Positions 1 through 6,451 of a stretch of DNA of 24,234 nucleotides are shown here, in pieces. Origin of the DNA: CAYUTA01 sp964447605. GTDB taxonomy: Bacteria; Bacillota; Clostridia; Christensenellales; CAG-138. The stretch spans positions 1-24,234 of the forward strand of contig CAYUTA010000037.1 in assembly GCA_964447605.1 (NCBI GenBank). Direction: 5' to 3'. The notes beneath the pieces were generated by a model, which saw nothing but the letters and a program-made list of their open reading frames with translations, did no database searches and was not told where the DNA came from. Numbering within the stretch: position 1 is the first letter of the stretch; the number at the start of each line of letters is the position of its first letter. The translations under genes and the position numbers were made by a program.

Positions 1-20
1 CTGTATTTATATTCGACGCT

Positions 21-215
21 TCACTCAAATATCCTTTTGGATACACACTCTAGATCGTAATCATTACAAGCGCCTGCGCCAATGATTAGGGCTGTCGAGG
101 AGCTTCTCGTATGATCGACGATAAAACTGGTCAGGTCATTCCTGTACTCTGCCCATTCGGTAAAAGCGTTTGGTATGTGCTGCAATCTTAGCAGTTGGTC
201 GTAAAGCGAGTCCAT
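21..215 (-). pseudogene. Truncated Rossmann-like protein fragment
   Basis: A 64-residue reading frame runs leftward and stops close to the window edge. Its C-terminal half contains ALIIGAGACNDYDL, which looks like the glycine-rich first loop of a SAM- or NAD-binding Rossmann fold. The preceding part (LYDQLLRLQHIPNAFTEW) reads like genuine protein. A working nucleotide-binding fold would need well over 100 more residues, but the frame ends about 20 residues after the glycine loop, so this looks like the broken N-terminal part of a larger gene. No ribosome binding site precedes the ATG at 215 or the in-frame TTG at 221. The function cannot be stated. A frameshift continuing beyond position 1 cannot be excluded because the window ends there. 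Confidence 0.35.
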
Positions 216-330
216 TTGCAAACTATAACATCATTTGCAGTGAGGCCACAAGGGAATCAATAAAGTGGTATTTATCAACCTTGGTTACTTGGCAAAGAGG
301 GGTGGGGAATAAGCCACGTTCCCAGATTCA

Positions 331-948
331 TCAATTCGCGGTACAATCAGCGGGGACGGCCTGCAAGTCTAAAATGGCTTCTCCTACTAAATCTTCATAC
401 GAGTAGTTCGGCGAAAGCCATTCTTTTATGCGCTCAGCAGGCAGGATCACCGGCATCCTGTCGTGAATGTCCTTGATCGCATCGGTAGCGTCCCGGGTCA
501 GAATCGTAAAACATGGCAGCGGTTGCTGGGAACTGCGGATGTACAGCCCGGCAAGATACAGCGGTTCGCCGCTTTCCTGTGAAAAGGCGTACTTGGTCTT
601 CTTCCCATCGCTCTCCTTTTTCCACTCAAAATAACAGGAAGCGAGAACCGCACAGCGGCGATCCTGAATACTGGAACAAAACAACGGCTTGTCGGCTGCT
701 GTTTCGCTTCTCGTATTGAACACAAGAACGTTGTGCTTGGGGTGCGTAAAGCCCCAGCGCATGGGAAACGCGCCCGGCTCTCTGTGCACGGCGCTGGTGG
801 CGATCACAGGCACGATATTGGTGGGGTGAATCTCGCCATGGGCCAGCATGGGTATTTCCATTCGGTCGGCCCGTCCCTGCGCCTGGCGAATATACTCGGT
901 CAGCATCTCATTTTCCGCATCGGCGTCAATATAGTATCGTCCGCACAT
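331..948 (-). CDS. SRAP family protein (YedK/HMCES-like abasic-site sensor)
   Basis: This 205-aa protein has the full SRAP signature. Cys2 directly follows the initiator Met and would be exposed after Met removal. NTRSE places Asn78 and Arg80, CYFEW places Glu108, and IHDRMPVIL places His162. In YedK and HMCES the equivalent Cys forms a thiazolidine crosslink with abasic sites in single-stranded DNA, shielding them during replication, and the Asn, Glu and His complete the site. Length is normal for bacterial members. It is the last gene of a leftward operon, 3 bp after a LexA-type winged-helix gene and downstream of an S24 repressor, and it is divergent from a Y-family polymerase. This supports a role in SOS-type damage tolerance. 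Family assignment is firm; the SOS role follows from context. Confidence 0.93.
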   Translation of the reverse strand: MCGRYYIDADAENEMLTEYIRQAQGRADRMEIPMLAHGEIHPTNIVPVIATSAVHREPGAFPMRWGFTHPKHNVLVFNTRSETAADKPLFCSSIQDRRCAVLASCYFEWKKESDGKKTKYAFSQESGEPLYLAGLYIRSSQQPLPCFTILTRDATDAIKDIHDRMPVILPAERIKEWLSPNYSYEDLVGEAILDLQAVPADCTAN

Positions 949-951
949 GGT

Positions 952-1158
952 TTATTCCTCCACCGGAATCAAGGATCTCATCTTTTCCGTGCTGTGCTGC
1001 AAGTATCCTTTCTCGGTCAGAGAGCGAATATACTTCTGAACGGAAGAAGTGGAATGCAGCCCGATCCCTTCGCCAATCTCCCGCATGGAAGGCGACAGAC
1101 CGTATTTGTCCCGATAGGTGCGAATAAAGTCCAATACATCCTGTTCCCGCTTTGACAT
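952..1158 (-). CDS. Stand-alone LexA-type DNA-binding domain protein
   Basis: This 68-aa protein matches the N-terminal winged helix of LexA almost end to end. It has an opening helix (REQDVLDFIRTYRDKYG), the SPSMREIGEGIGLHSTSSVQKYI helix-turn-helix region and the KGYLQH wing. It stops where the LexA linker would begin, so the S24 autoprotease domain is absent. It lies 36 bp downstream of a complete S24 repressor and 3 bp upstream of the SRAP gene, suggesting co-transcription. Without a protease domain it cannot be inactivated by RecA-stimulated self-cleavage. It could compete with chromosomal LexA or act as a constitutive regulator of the cassette. Domain identity is clear; the role is inference. 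Confidence 0.85.
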   Translation of the reverse strand: MSKREQDVLDFIRTYRDKYGLSPSMREIGEGIGLHSTSSVQKYIRSLTEKGYLQHSTEKMRSLIPVEE

Positions 1159-1194
1159 CGTACCGCCCTCCTTTCTTGCGCTATACTGTTTTCC

Positions 1195-1911
1195 TTACGG
1201 TTTGGCCGTTGTGGCGACCACCTTGCCCAGCACGCGGAACGTGTCGCTTTCGCAAATGACGATGGGCTGGTACGCCGGATTCAGAGAAAGCAGTCGCAGA
1301 CCATTCTTGTCATTTCCAAGCTGTTTTACATACGCCTGCCCGTTGAGCATCATGAGCCCAATCTCGCCGCTCTCCAAGGTTTGCTGCTGCTGCACCCAAA
1401 TGGCGTCGCCGTTATGATAGGCCGGCTCCATACTGTCTCCGGATACAGGGACGCCGAAGGTCGCGCTCAGCGGCACGTCCGGGCCGACCTCCACCATTTC
1501 GTAGGCTTCGGAATCCAGGAATACACCGCGGCCTGCGGAGGCGGGCATCTCATAGAACGGAGCGCGACGTGTGGGAAACGGAATCACCTGATCGTCCGGC
1601 CTGTACTTTCCGCTCCCGATCAAAAGCTGCCGGTATTCTTCCACCTTCTCACGCCCGTCTCGATTGAGGCAACGATCAACGGACGGCTGCTTTCCGTCTC
1701 CGAATACGCCCACTACATTCTGTATCTCATAAATGCGGCACAGGGTCACAAACTGTTCCACGCCGGGGCTGACATACCCGGTTTCCCATCGGCTGATGCT
1801 GTTTTTTGCAATGGGGCAGCCCAGCGCTTTCATGCGGTCGGATACTTCCAACTGTGTGTAATCGCAGCGGATGCGAATCTCTCTTAGCTTTTTGCCGAGT
1901 TCTTTTGACAT
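1195..1911 (-). CDS. XRE/S24 self-cleaving repressor (LexA/CI-like)
   Basis: The 238-aa protein begins with an XRE helix-turn-helix (about residues 6-62, with YTQLEVSDRM and SISRWETG), followed by a linker and a C-terminal S24 peptidase domain. The catalytic elements are visible: the Ala126-Gly127 cleavage site in PASAGRG, the Ser160 nucleophile in SGDSMEP, and the general-base Lys196 in YVKQL. Proteins of this kind bind operators as dimers and cleave themselves when RecA filaments form after DNA damage. It is the first gene of a leftward operon and is divergent from the polymerase Y gene across 145 bp holding two opposed promoters. It is the likely repressor of both directions, giving a self-contained SOS switch. 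The fold is certain; the target genes are inferred. Confidence 0.92.
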   Translation of the reverse strand: MSKELGKKLREIRIRCDYTQLEVSDRMKALGCPIAKNSISRWETGYVSPGVEQFVTLCRIYEIQNVVGVFGDGKQPSVDRCLNRDGREKVEEYRQLLIGSGKYRPDDQVIPFPTRRAPFYEMPASAGRGVFLDSEAYEMVEVGPDVPLSATFGVPVSGDSMEPAYHNGDAIWVQQQQTLESGEIGLMMLNGQAYVKQLGNDKNGLRLLSLNPAYQPIVICESDTFRVLGKVVATTAKP

Positions 1912-1938
1912 ATCGGTGCCCCCTGTTTTGATGTCTCC

Positions 1939-1967
1939 ATTCTACTATGGCCAAGACTCGTTTGCAA
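1939..1967 (-). promoter_or_regulatory. Leftward sigma-A promoter for the S24 repressor operon
   Basis: On the minus strand, TTGCAA (plus-strand 1962-1967) is the -35 element and TAGAAT (plus-strand 1939-1944) the -10, with a 17-bp spacer. It lies just upstream of the repressor start at 1911. This is a sequence match only. Confidence 0.6.
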
Positions 1968-1999
1968 GTGAAATATCCAAAATAGTACATTTGCACCTC

Positions 2000-2029
2000 T
2001 TTACAGATTCCATTTTGCAGCATTATACT
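2000..2029 (+). promoter_or_regulatory. Rightward sigma-A promoter for the polymerase Y operon
   Basis: TTTACA (2000-2005) and TATACT (2024-2029) are separated by 18 bp, followed about 12 bp later by AAGGGAGG (2041-2048) and the ATG at 2057. The hexamer TTTGCA occurs at 1961, 1990 and 2014 between and within the two divergent promoters, and could be part of the repressor's binding sites. Confidence 0.55.
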
Positions 2030-2056
2030 GCTCGTACAGGAAGGGAGGCGCAGCGC

Positions 2057-3310
2057 ATGGAACGAACGATTCTGCATGTGGATATGAATTCCTGCTATGC
2101 AAGCATTGAGTGTCTGTATAACCCTGCCATTCGGAATTTGCCGGTGGCTGTGGGCGAAGATGTGGAAGCGCGGCACGGGATTATCCTTGCCAAGAACCAA
2201 TATGCCAAGGCATACGGCGTGAAGACCGGCGAAGCGTTGTGGCAGGCCAAGGAAAAGTGCCCAAGCCTTGTGATCGTACAGCCGCACTACGACCGATATC
2301 TGCGCTTTTCTACGCTGGCGCGGGACATCTACGGCAGCTATACGGATCAGGTGGAGCCGTTTGGGTTAGACGAATGCTGGCTGGATGTCACCGGCAGCAT
2401 ATATCTTCACGGCAGCGGAGATAAAATCGCCGAGGAAATCCGGGAGCGGGTCAAAAGCGAGCTGGGTATCACCGTATCCATCGGCGTGTCCTTCAACAAG
2501 ATTTTTGCAAAGCTCGGTTCGGATATGAAGAAGCCTAACGCCGTAACAGTTTTAACATGGGACAACTATCGTGAGCGGGTTTGGCCGCTCCCTGCCTCCG
2601 ACCTATTGTATGTGGGCAGAGCGACGACAAAGAAGCTCTATGACCGGGGGATAGAAACCATCGGGCAGCTGGCAACCTGCGATATAAGGCTGCTGCAATC
2701 GTGGTTTGGGAAAGTGGGCTTGATTCTATCGTGTTTTGCCAACGGACAGGACACGTCGCCGGTGATGTCGTCGGGCGAGGAAACGATCATAAAATCCATC
2801 GGCAACAGCACCACCACGCCCCGCGACCTGCTCAACGAGCTGGACGCAAAGATTGTGTTTTATATACTGGCGGAAAGCGTGGCCGAGCGACTGCGCGACC
2901 ACGGCTTTCTTGCAAAGACGGTACAGATCTCCGTACGGGATAACGGCCTGTTCTGGTTTCAGCGGCAAATGCACCTGAAGGAACCGTCCTGCTTATCAAG
3001 CGAATTGTGCGACGCCGCAATGGAATTGCTCCATGAAAGCTATCGTTGGCAGAACCCGCTTCGCAGCATCGGCATTCGGGCATGTGATCTCATCCCGGCC
3101 ACCACGCCTAAGCAGCTTAAGCTGTTTGAAAATGATGATGCCGCACGAGACAAGCAGGAAAATCTGGAGCGGGCAGTGGACGATATTCGACGGCGATTCG
3201 GGCACTATTCCATCTATCGGGCGATTGTGGAGTCCAATCCCACGCTCAAGCACATCAGCCCCAAGGACGAACACACGATCCACCCGGTCGGATACTTCAA
3301 GGCGATGTAG
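2057..3310 (+). CDS. Y-family translesion DNA polymerase (DinB/UmuC-like)
   Basis: This 417-aa protein is an error-prone polymerase that copies past DNA lesions. The N-terminus HVDMNSCYASIE carries the first metal-binding Asp (Asp9), with a Tyr in the steric-gate position. GLDECWLDVT carries the second acidic pair, and SIGVSFNKIFAKLGSDMKKPN is the conserved palm segment that follows. Thumb and little-finger regions follow. QLKLF at residues 353-357 matches the beta-clamp binding pentapeptide. The ATG at 2057 is preferred because AAGGGAGG lies 8 bp upstream; the frame is open further upstream but runs through the promoter region. It is followed within 10 bp by a small partner gene. The S24 repressor and SRAP gene opposite it support an SOS mutagenesis cassette. 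Assignment to DinB or UmuC proper is uncertain; the "DECWLDVT" form is common in Firmicutes mobile-element copies. Confidence 0.95.
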   Translation: MERTILHVDMNSCYASIECLYNPAIRNLPVAVGEDVEARHGIILAKNQYAKAYGVKTGEALWQAKEKCPSLVIVQPHYDRYLRFSTLARDIYGSYTDQVEPFGLDECWLDVTGSIYLHGSGDKIAEEIRERVKSELGITVSIGVSFNKIFAKLGSDMKKPNAVTVLTWDNYRERVWPLPASDLLYVGRATTKKLYDRGIETIGQLATCDIRLLQSWFGKVGLILSCFANGQDTSPVMSSGEETIIKSIGNSTTTPRDLLNELDAKIVFYILAESVAERLRDHGFLAKTVQISVRDNGLFWFQRQMHLKEPSCLSSELCDAAMELLHESYRWQNPLRSIGIRACDLIPATTPKQLKLFENDDAARDKQENLERAVDDIRRRFGHYSIYRAIVESNPTLKHISPKDEHTIHPVGYFKAM

Positions 3311-3318
3311 AGGTGCGT

Positions 3319-3570
3319 ATGAAACAGGAATTGGTCAAGACCTATGTGGCTATCACGGCGCAGATTGCCGAGGACGGGTGCATTCGACCCCTGAGCATCC
3401 AGCTTGCGGATGGGCGGCGATACGAGATTGACGAAGTGAAGGATGTCCGGCGCGCCGCCAGCCTGAAAGCCGGTGGCTGCGGCATCCGCTACACCATCCG
3501 TATCGGGCGGCGGGATACCTATCTGTTCGATGAAGATGGAAAATGGTTCGTGGAGTACCGGGCGTCGTAA
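3319..3570 (+). CDS. Small protein following polymerase Y
   Basis: An 83-aa protein (85 aa if the GTG at 3313 is used) rich in beta-strand-forming residues. It has the segments RPLSIQLADGRRYEIDEV and GIRYTIRIGRRDTYLFDEDGKWFVE, which suggest a single compact beta domain. It begins 2-8 bp after the polymerase stop codon and is surely co-transcribed. Genes of this size and position are a familiar companion of Y-family polymerases on Firmicutes mobile elements, but I know of no established activity. The composition, with Asp-Gly turns and repeated short strands, could suit protein or DNA binding. The start codon is ambiguous because AGGTG lies immediately upstream of both candidates. Confidence 0.75.
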   Translation: MKQELVKTYVAITAQIAEDGCIRPLSIQLADGRRYEIDEVKDVRRAASLKAGGCGIRYTIRIGRRDTYLFDEDGKWFVEYRAS

Positions 3571-3591
3571 GCGGGAAAGGAGTGATTTGCC

Positions 3592-3990
3592 ATGATCAAC
3601 GAGAAAAACATGACCTTTGGGCAATACATCCGCAACAAGCGGATGCGGGATCCGCGCGAGCTGACGCTCAAGGATGTATCGGAGCGGCTGGGGTTGTCGC
3701 TCAGCCTATTAAGCGATATTGAGCAGGGCCGAAGAAAGCCTTTTGACAGCGACCGGATCGATCTGTTCTGTGACGAGCTGCAGCTCCCCGCCGAGGATAA
3801 AGCCCGGATGTACGATCTGGCAGCCAAAGCCAGGCGCGAAGTTCCGGCCGATATTGAGGACACCATGATGTATTCCAATATCGGCGATATGGCGCGGCTT
3901 GCCCTGCGCATGTCCAATGCAGGCATTGCAAATGAAGACGATTGGAAACGGTTCATTTGGGAATTGGAGAAAAAGGGGGTCTTGGTATGA
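3592..3990 (+). CDS. XRE-family regulator paired with ImmA/IrrE peptidase
   Basis: The 132-aa protein has one XRE helix-turn-helix in its first half (TLKDVSERLGLSLSLLSDIEQGRRKP), followed by a C-terminal helical tail. The start at 3592 is preceded by GGAAAGGAG. Its last codons overlap the ATG of the ImmA/IrrE gene by 3 bases, so the two are translationally coupled. In ICEBs1 and related elements the ImmR/ImmA pair works this way: an XRE repressor holds the element silent and a metalloprotease cleaves it after DNA damage. The same relation is inferred here. The operator is not identifiable from the sequence alone. Confidence 0.88.
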   Translation: MINEKNMTFGQYIRNKRMRDPRELTLKDVSERLGLSLSLLSDIEQGRRKPFDSDRIDLFCDELQLPAEDKARMYDLAAKARREVPADIEDTMMYSNIGDMARLALRMSNAGIANEDDWKRFIWELEKKGVLV

Positions 3991-4796
3991 TTGATTTTAT
4001 CTGTCGCAGGATGAACGCAAGGACACGAACGCCGATTCTCTCGGACGCCGAGATTGAGCAGATCGCCGAACAGCTGCTTATGGACTATAAGCCCGAACTG
4101 CTGGAACAGCCGGGGCGAATCAACGCGCTGCACTTTCTGGAAAGCTATCTGGGCGCAACGATAGACTTTCAGGATATCTATTACCCGGAGGGCGCGTCCG
4201 CTATCCTTGGCGCTGCGGTATTTGCAGACAGCAATATCCGCGTTTTTGACCGTGAAAGGATGCGAACAGCCGGAAAGAGCGTCTATCGAAAAACCATTCT
4301 GCTGGACAATTCGCTAATGCAATCCGGTAAGGATGGATTGCAGCTCTTTACCGCGCTGCATGAGGGCGGGCACCTGTATCTGCATGCGGCTGCTTTTTCA
4401 GAGCCAAGCTGCGACACAAAGCCCGGTGAAGCGCAGGCGGTTGTGTGCTGCCGCCGCCGATCCATTGGCTTTGGCGGCCTGCGCAGAATGTTCGGAGAAT
4501 GGACGGATCTTGATTTCAGGGAACACCAAGCAAATGTGTTCGCCGCTTCCATCGCCATGCCGCGGAAGACCTTTGTGCCGTATGTGCAGCAGTTTTTCGA
4601 GGATTCCTTCGTGCCGCCCGAAAGCCGGTTTATGGGGAATGCCTCCATGGAATGTTTCGTTATGCCGCCCCTGCTTTGGCATCTTTATCGGATATACGGC
4701 GTTTCCAAAACTGCGGCGTTGGTGCAGCTCAAGAAGTACGGTCTCTATGTCCGCCCGCCCAAGAAGCAATTCGACCCGATGGAATTCCCCTATTGA
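3987..4796 (+). CDS. ImmA/IrrE-family metallo-endopeptidase
   Basis: The 269-aa protein contains the zinc-protease motif HEGGH at residues 125-129 in ALHEGGHLYLH, which fits the HExxH of the ImmA/IrrE family (Pfam Peptidase_M78). A further acidic region (EWTDLDFREHQANVFAASIAMP) lies about 50 residues on, where the family places its third metal ligand and the conserved EHQANxFA segment. The start at 3987 is chosen over an upstream in-frame ATG at 3942. It is preceded by AAAAAGGGGG and overlaps the regulator's stop codon. These enzymes typically cleave an adjacent XRE repressor, so the preceding gene is the expected substrate. The family call is firm; the substrate is inferred. Confidence 0.92.
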   Translation: MIDFICRRMNARTRTPILSDAEIEQIAEQLLMDYKPELLEQPGRINALHFLESYLGATIDFQDIYYPEGASAILGAAVFADSNIRVFDRERMRTAGKSVYRKTILLDNSLMQSGKDGLQLFTALHEGGHLYLHAAAFSEPSCDTKPGEAQAVVCCRRRSIGFGGLRRMFGEWTDLDFREHQANVFAASIAMPRKTFVPYVQQFFEDSFVPPESRFMGNASMECFVMPPLLWHLYRIYGVSKTAALVQLKKYGLYVRPPKKQFDPMEFPY

Positions 4797-4802
4797 TCAA
4801 AC

Positions 4803-4830
4803 GGCTGCTGAAAAATGCAGCCTGACTTTT
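4803..4830 (+). terminator. Candidate weak terminator after ImmA/IrrE gene
   Basis: GGCTGC (4803-4808) and GCAGCC (4817-4822) form a 6-bp stem with an 8-base loop, followed by TGACTTTT. The T tract is short, so termination would be partial at best. Confidence 0.45.
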
Positions 4831-4901
4831 CCACACGGTTACGCATGTGCGCGTACTCCGCGTAGCAGTACACCTGAAATACGAATAGGAGGAACAAAGC
4901 T

Positions 4902-5099
4902 ATGACCAAGCATCCCAACGGAACTATGCTGTTCAGAATTGACATTCGCTGCCCTGTCTGCCAACGGAAGCTCATGACGCTGCAGCGGGCGCAAAAAACT
5001 GTCCCCGATGTTTCCGTGATTGATTCGGCCAAACCCGTCGCCTATCGCGCAGAAACCAGATGCCCCGGCTGTCATAGCTATATCGGCATCACCATATAG
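4902..5099 (+). CDS. Small zinc-ribbon protein
   Basis: This 65-aa protein has two CxxC knuckles, CPVC (Cys17, Cys20) and CPGC (Cys54, Cys57), spaced as in a four-cysteine zinc ribbon. AGGAGG at 4887-4892 lies 9 bp before the ATG. It follows the ImmA/IrrE gene by 105 bp and is followed by a structured intergenic stretch and terminators. Small cysteine-rich ribbons of this kind are frequent cargo on Firmicutes integrative elements. They may bind nucleic acid or protein, but no specific role can be given. There is no signal peptide or membrane segment. Confidence 0.78.
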   Translation: MTKHPNGTMLFRIDIRCPVCQRKLMTLQRAQKTVPDVSVIDSAKPVAYRAETRCPGCHSYIGITI

Positions 5100-5187
5100 G
5101 GCCTGACGCTCTTAAAACTGCATATAAAACTTAGTACGAGCGACGTGCAGGAAACGCGGGTAGTGATAATCCCGTAGGAGCGAGCCT
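5100..5187 (+). ncRNA. Candidate structured RNA or leader segment
   Basis: After the zinc-ribbon stop codon there is no coding frame. The stretch contains CGGG/CCCG arms around TAGTGATAAT (5157-5174), flanked by two related GAGCGA blocks (near 5133 and 5180), and it runs directly into a strong terminator hairpin. This layout would fit a short non-coding transcript or an attenuator leader. No known RNA family is recognised. Confidence 0.3.
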
Positions 5188-5239
5188 AAACAGCCGACAA
5201 GTTTTTAGCTTTTGAAGCTAATTCTTGGCGGCTGTTTTT
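5188..5239 (+). terminator. Long bipartite intrinsic terminator
   Basis: The outer stem pairs AACAGCCGACAAG (5189-5201) with CTTGGCGGCTGTT (one mismatch). The inner stem is TTAGCTT/AAGCTAA with a TTG loop. GTTTTTC follows the outer stem. This is a strong rho-independent terminator. Confidence 0.8.
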
Positions 5240-5249
5240 CTATTCCGGC

Positions 5250-5288
5250 AAAATCCCTTTCCGCTTCAAAAGCTGGAAGGGATTTTTG
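5250..5288 (+). terminator. Second intrinsic terminator hairpin
   Basis: AAAATCCCTTTCC pairs with GGAAGGGATTTT (one bulged T) around a small GCTT/AAGC inner stem, and the T run continues to 5287. The near-symmetrical A and T flanks mean it could act on either strand. It lies about 100 bp upstream of the sigma-factor start. Confidence 0.65.
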
Positions 5289-5390
5289 TATGTTTCACGC
5301 TACATGGCAGACAGCCATAGCTCGCTATCCGTAGCCTCCCGATTTTTGAGGAACACACATGCACTTCTATCAAGAATCGGAGGTTACGAA

Positions 5391-5885
5391 ATGGAGCATT
5401 GGAAAGAAAACGTCAACTACAGAAAGCAAAAGCTGTCAGACGGCACAGTTCGATATCTCGTTCACATCGACGGGCAGGACGTCGATGTCAGCAAGTCGTT
5501 ATACGAGGAATATACGCGCATGGAGCGACGGGAGCGGTATCTCGTCGAGCGTGATATCGGCGTGTGCCTGTCGCTTGAACGATTCTCAGAGGACGCGCTG
5601 TGCGGCGAGCACCTCGCAGATAGCGGCCAGCGCAGCTTGGAAGATACGGTGCTCGACGGACTGGATGCAAAGCAACGAGCGCAGCAGCTTGCGATACTTC
5701 GCATAGCCTTGTCGCAACTCACTAAAAAAGAACAGAGCTTGATCCGTGCGCTCTATTTCGAGGGTGTCGCGCAACGCGAATATGCCCGACAGCAGGGCGT
5801 TTCTCTGCGCGCCGTGCAGAAGCAGCATGAGCGTATCCTGCGGCAACTGCAAAAAAGATTACATGATTTTGAAAATAATGGGTAG
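5391..5885 (+). CDS. Small sigma-70-like factor (mobile-element type)
   Basis: The 164-aa protein ends in a sigma region 4 helix-turn-helix (about residues 105-160: LTKKEQSLIRALYFEGVAQREYARQQGVSLRAVQKQHERI). The N-terminal half is charged and lacks a recognisable region 2, so it may serve as a positive regulator rather than a full sigma factor. The ATG at 5391 is chosen because GGAGG lies about 8 bp upstream; the open frame before it crosses a terminator hairpin. Factors of this form are common in Firmicutes integrative elements near the recombination and excision genes. The neighbours here (structured DNA, a broken helicase gene) fit an element remnant. Confidence 0.82.
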   Translation: MEHWKENVNYRKQKLSDGTVRYLVHIDGQDVDVSKSLYEEYTRMERRERYLVERDIGVCLSLERFSEDALCGEHLADSGQRSLEDTVLDGLDAKQRAQQLAILRIALSQLTKKEQSLIRALYFEGVAQREYARQQGVSLRAVQKQHERILRQLQKRLHDFENNG

Positions 5886-6307
5886 TCATCCGCCTGTTTT
5901 TTCGGTTGGAAAGTGAGGGGGAATCAAGGCAACAGCCTTGGCCCTCGCGGACCTTGACAACTTCATATCAGCGGTACGGGAAACTTTCGGACGAACAGCA
6001 GCCCCGCAGAGACGCCAAGACCTCCCCTGACCGGGAGCGAGCGATCCGCTCCATGCGGGATAAGAGCCCCGGCAGGCTCGAATGCAACGACTTTGTCCGA
6101 CTGGATAATGAGACGCAACATCGGATCGCCTGCCCGTCAGACAGGCGGCGCTGCCCTTGGGTTGAAAGCAGTAGAGACCCTTGGAATAAGCCCGCGAAGA
6201 ACCGTCGCCACGGTTCGCACGTACCGTTCCCTCTATCGGGGGTTGTGTGAGTACAAATGCCGATAGCACCAAATTGATACAAGCGAAAAACAAACGGGGG
6301 TAAACCA
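5886..6307. other. Hairpin-rich non-coding region of about 420 bp
   Basis: No credible gene is present on either strand, but the region is unusually rich in short inverted repeats. These include GGAGCG/CGCTCC near 6030-6050, GAGCC/GGCTC near 6065-6080, GCCTG/CAGGC near 6130-6147, and AACCGT/ACGGTT near 6200-6216. I recall closely similar hairpin-rich DNA between the sigma-like gene and the next gene in Clostridia integrative elements, but I cannot confirm this here. It could be a structured RNA, a transfer origin, or the 5' RNA domains of the downstream intron. Confidence 0.5.
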
Positions 6308-6451
6308 ATGATAACTGATTTACAACGAGTGCATGCGCACTTTGATATCGACACGATCTTTCAAACGATTCTGCCGGAATACGGCATGACGGAGCGAAGG
6401 GCGCAGATAAATCTGGCCCACACCATAGGGAGGTATCCTTATGCACCTTAA
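6308..6451 (+). pseudogene. N-terminal fragment of a DinG-like element helicase
   Basis: A 47-aa frame starts at an ATG preceded by GGGGGT and reads FDIDTIFQTILPEYGM followed by TERRAQINLAHTI. This resembles the opening of DinG-like ATP-dependent helicases carried by Firmicutes integrative elements, which have a short TILP..GM..R..QI.L stretch just before the Walker A segment. After the residues LAHTI (about codon 40) the resemblance stops and the frame ends after GRYPYAP, inside the start of the intron-encoded protein. No Walker A follows, either here or after the intron. The gene therefore appears interrupted. The family call rests on recall of the pattern, not on a search. Confidence 0.5.

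Noticed and set aside
1871..2056. N-terminal extension of the polymerase Y frame
   Set aside because: It runs through the divergent promoter region and adds residues with no family counterpart. AAGGGAGG supports the ATG at 2057.
6245..6249. GTGTG as a possible group II intron 5' end
   Set aside because: It would leave only about 195 bases for domains I-III, too few for a bacterial group II intron, and the helicase-like frame starts after it. GTGAG near 5912 was also considered but does not match GUGYG.
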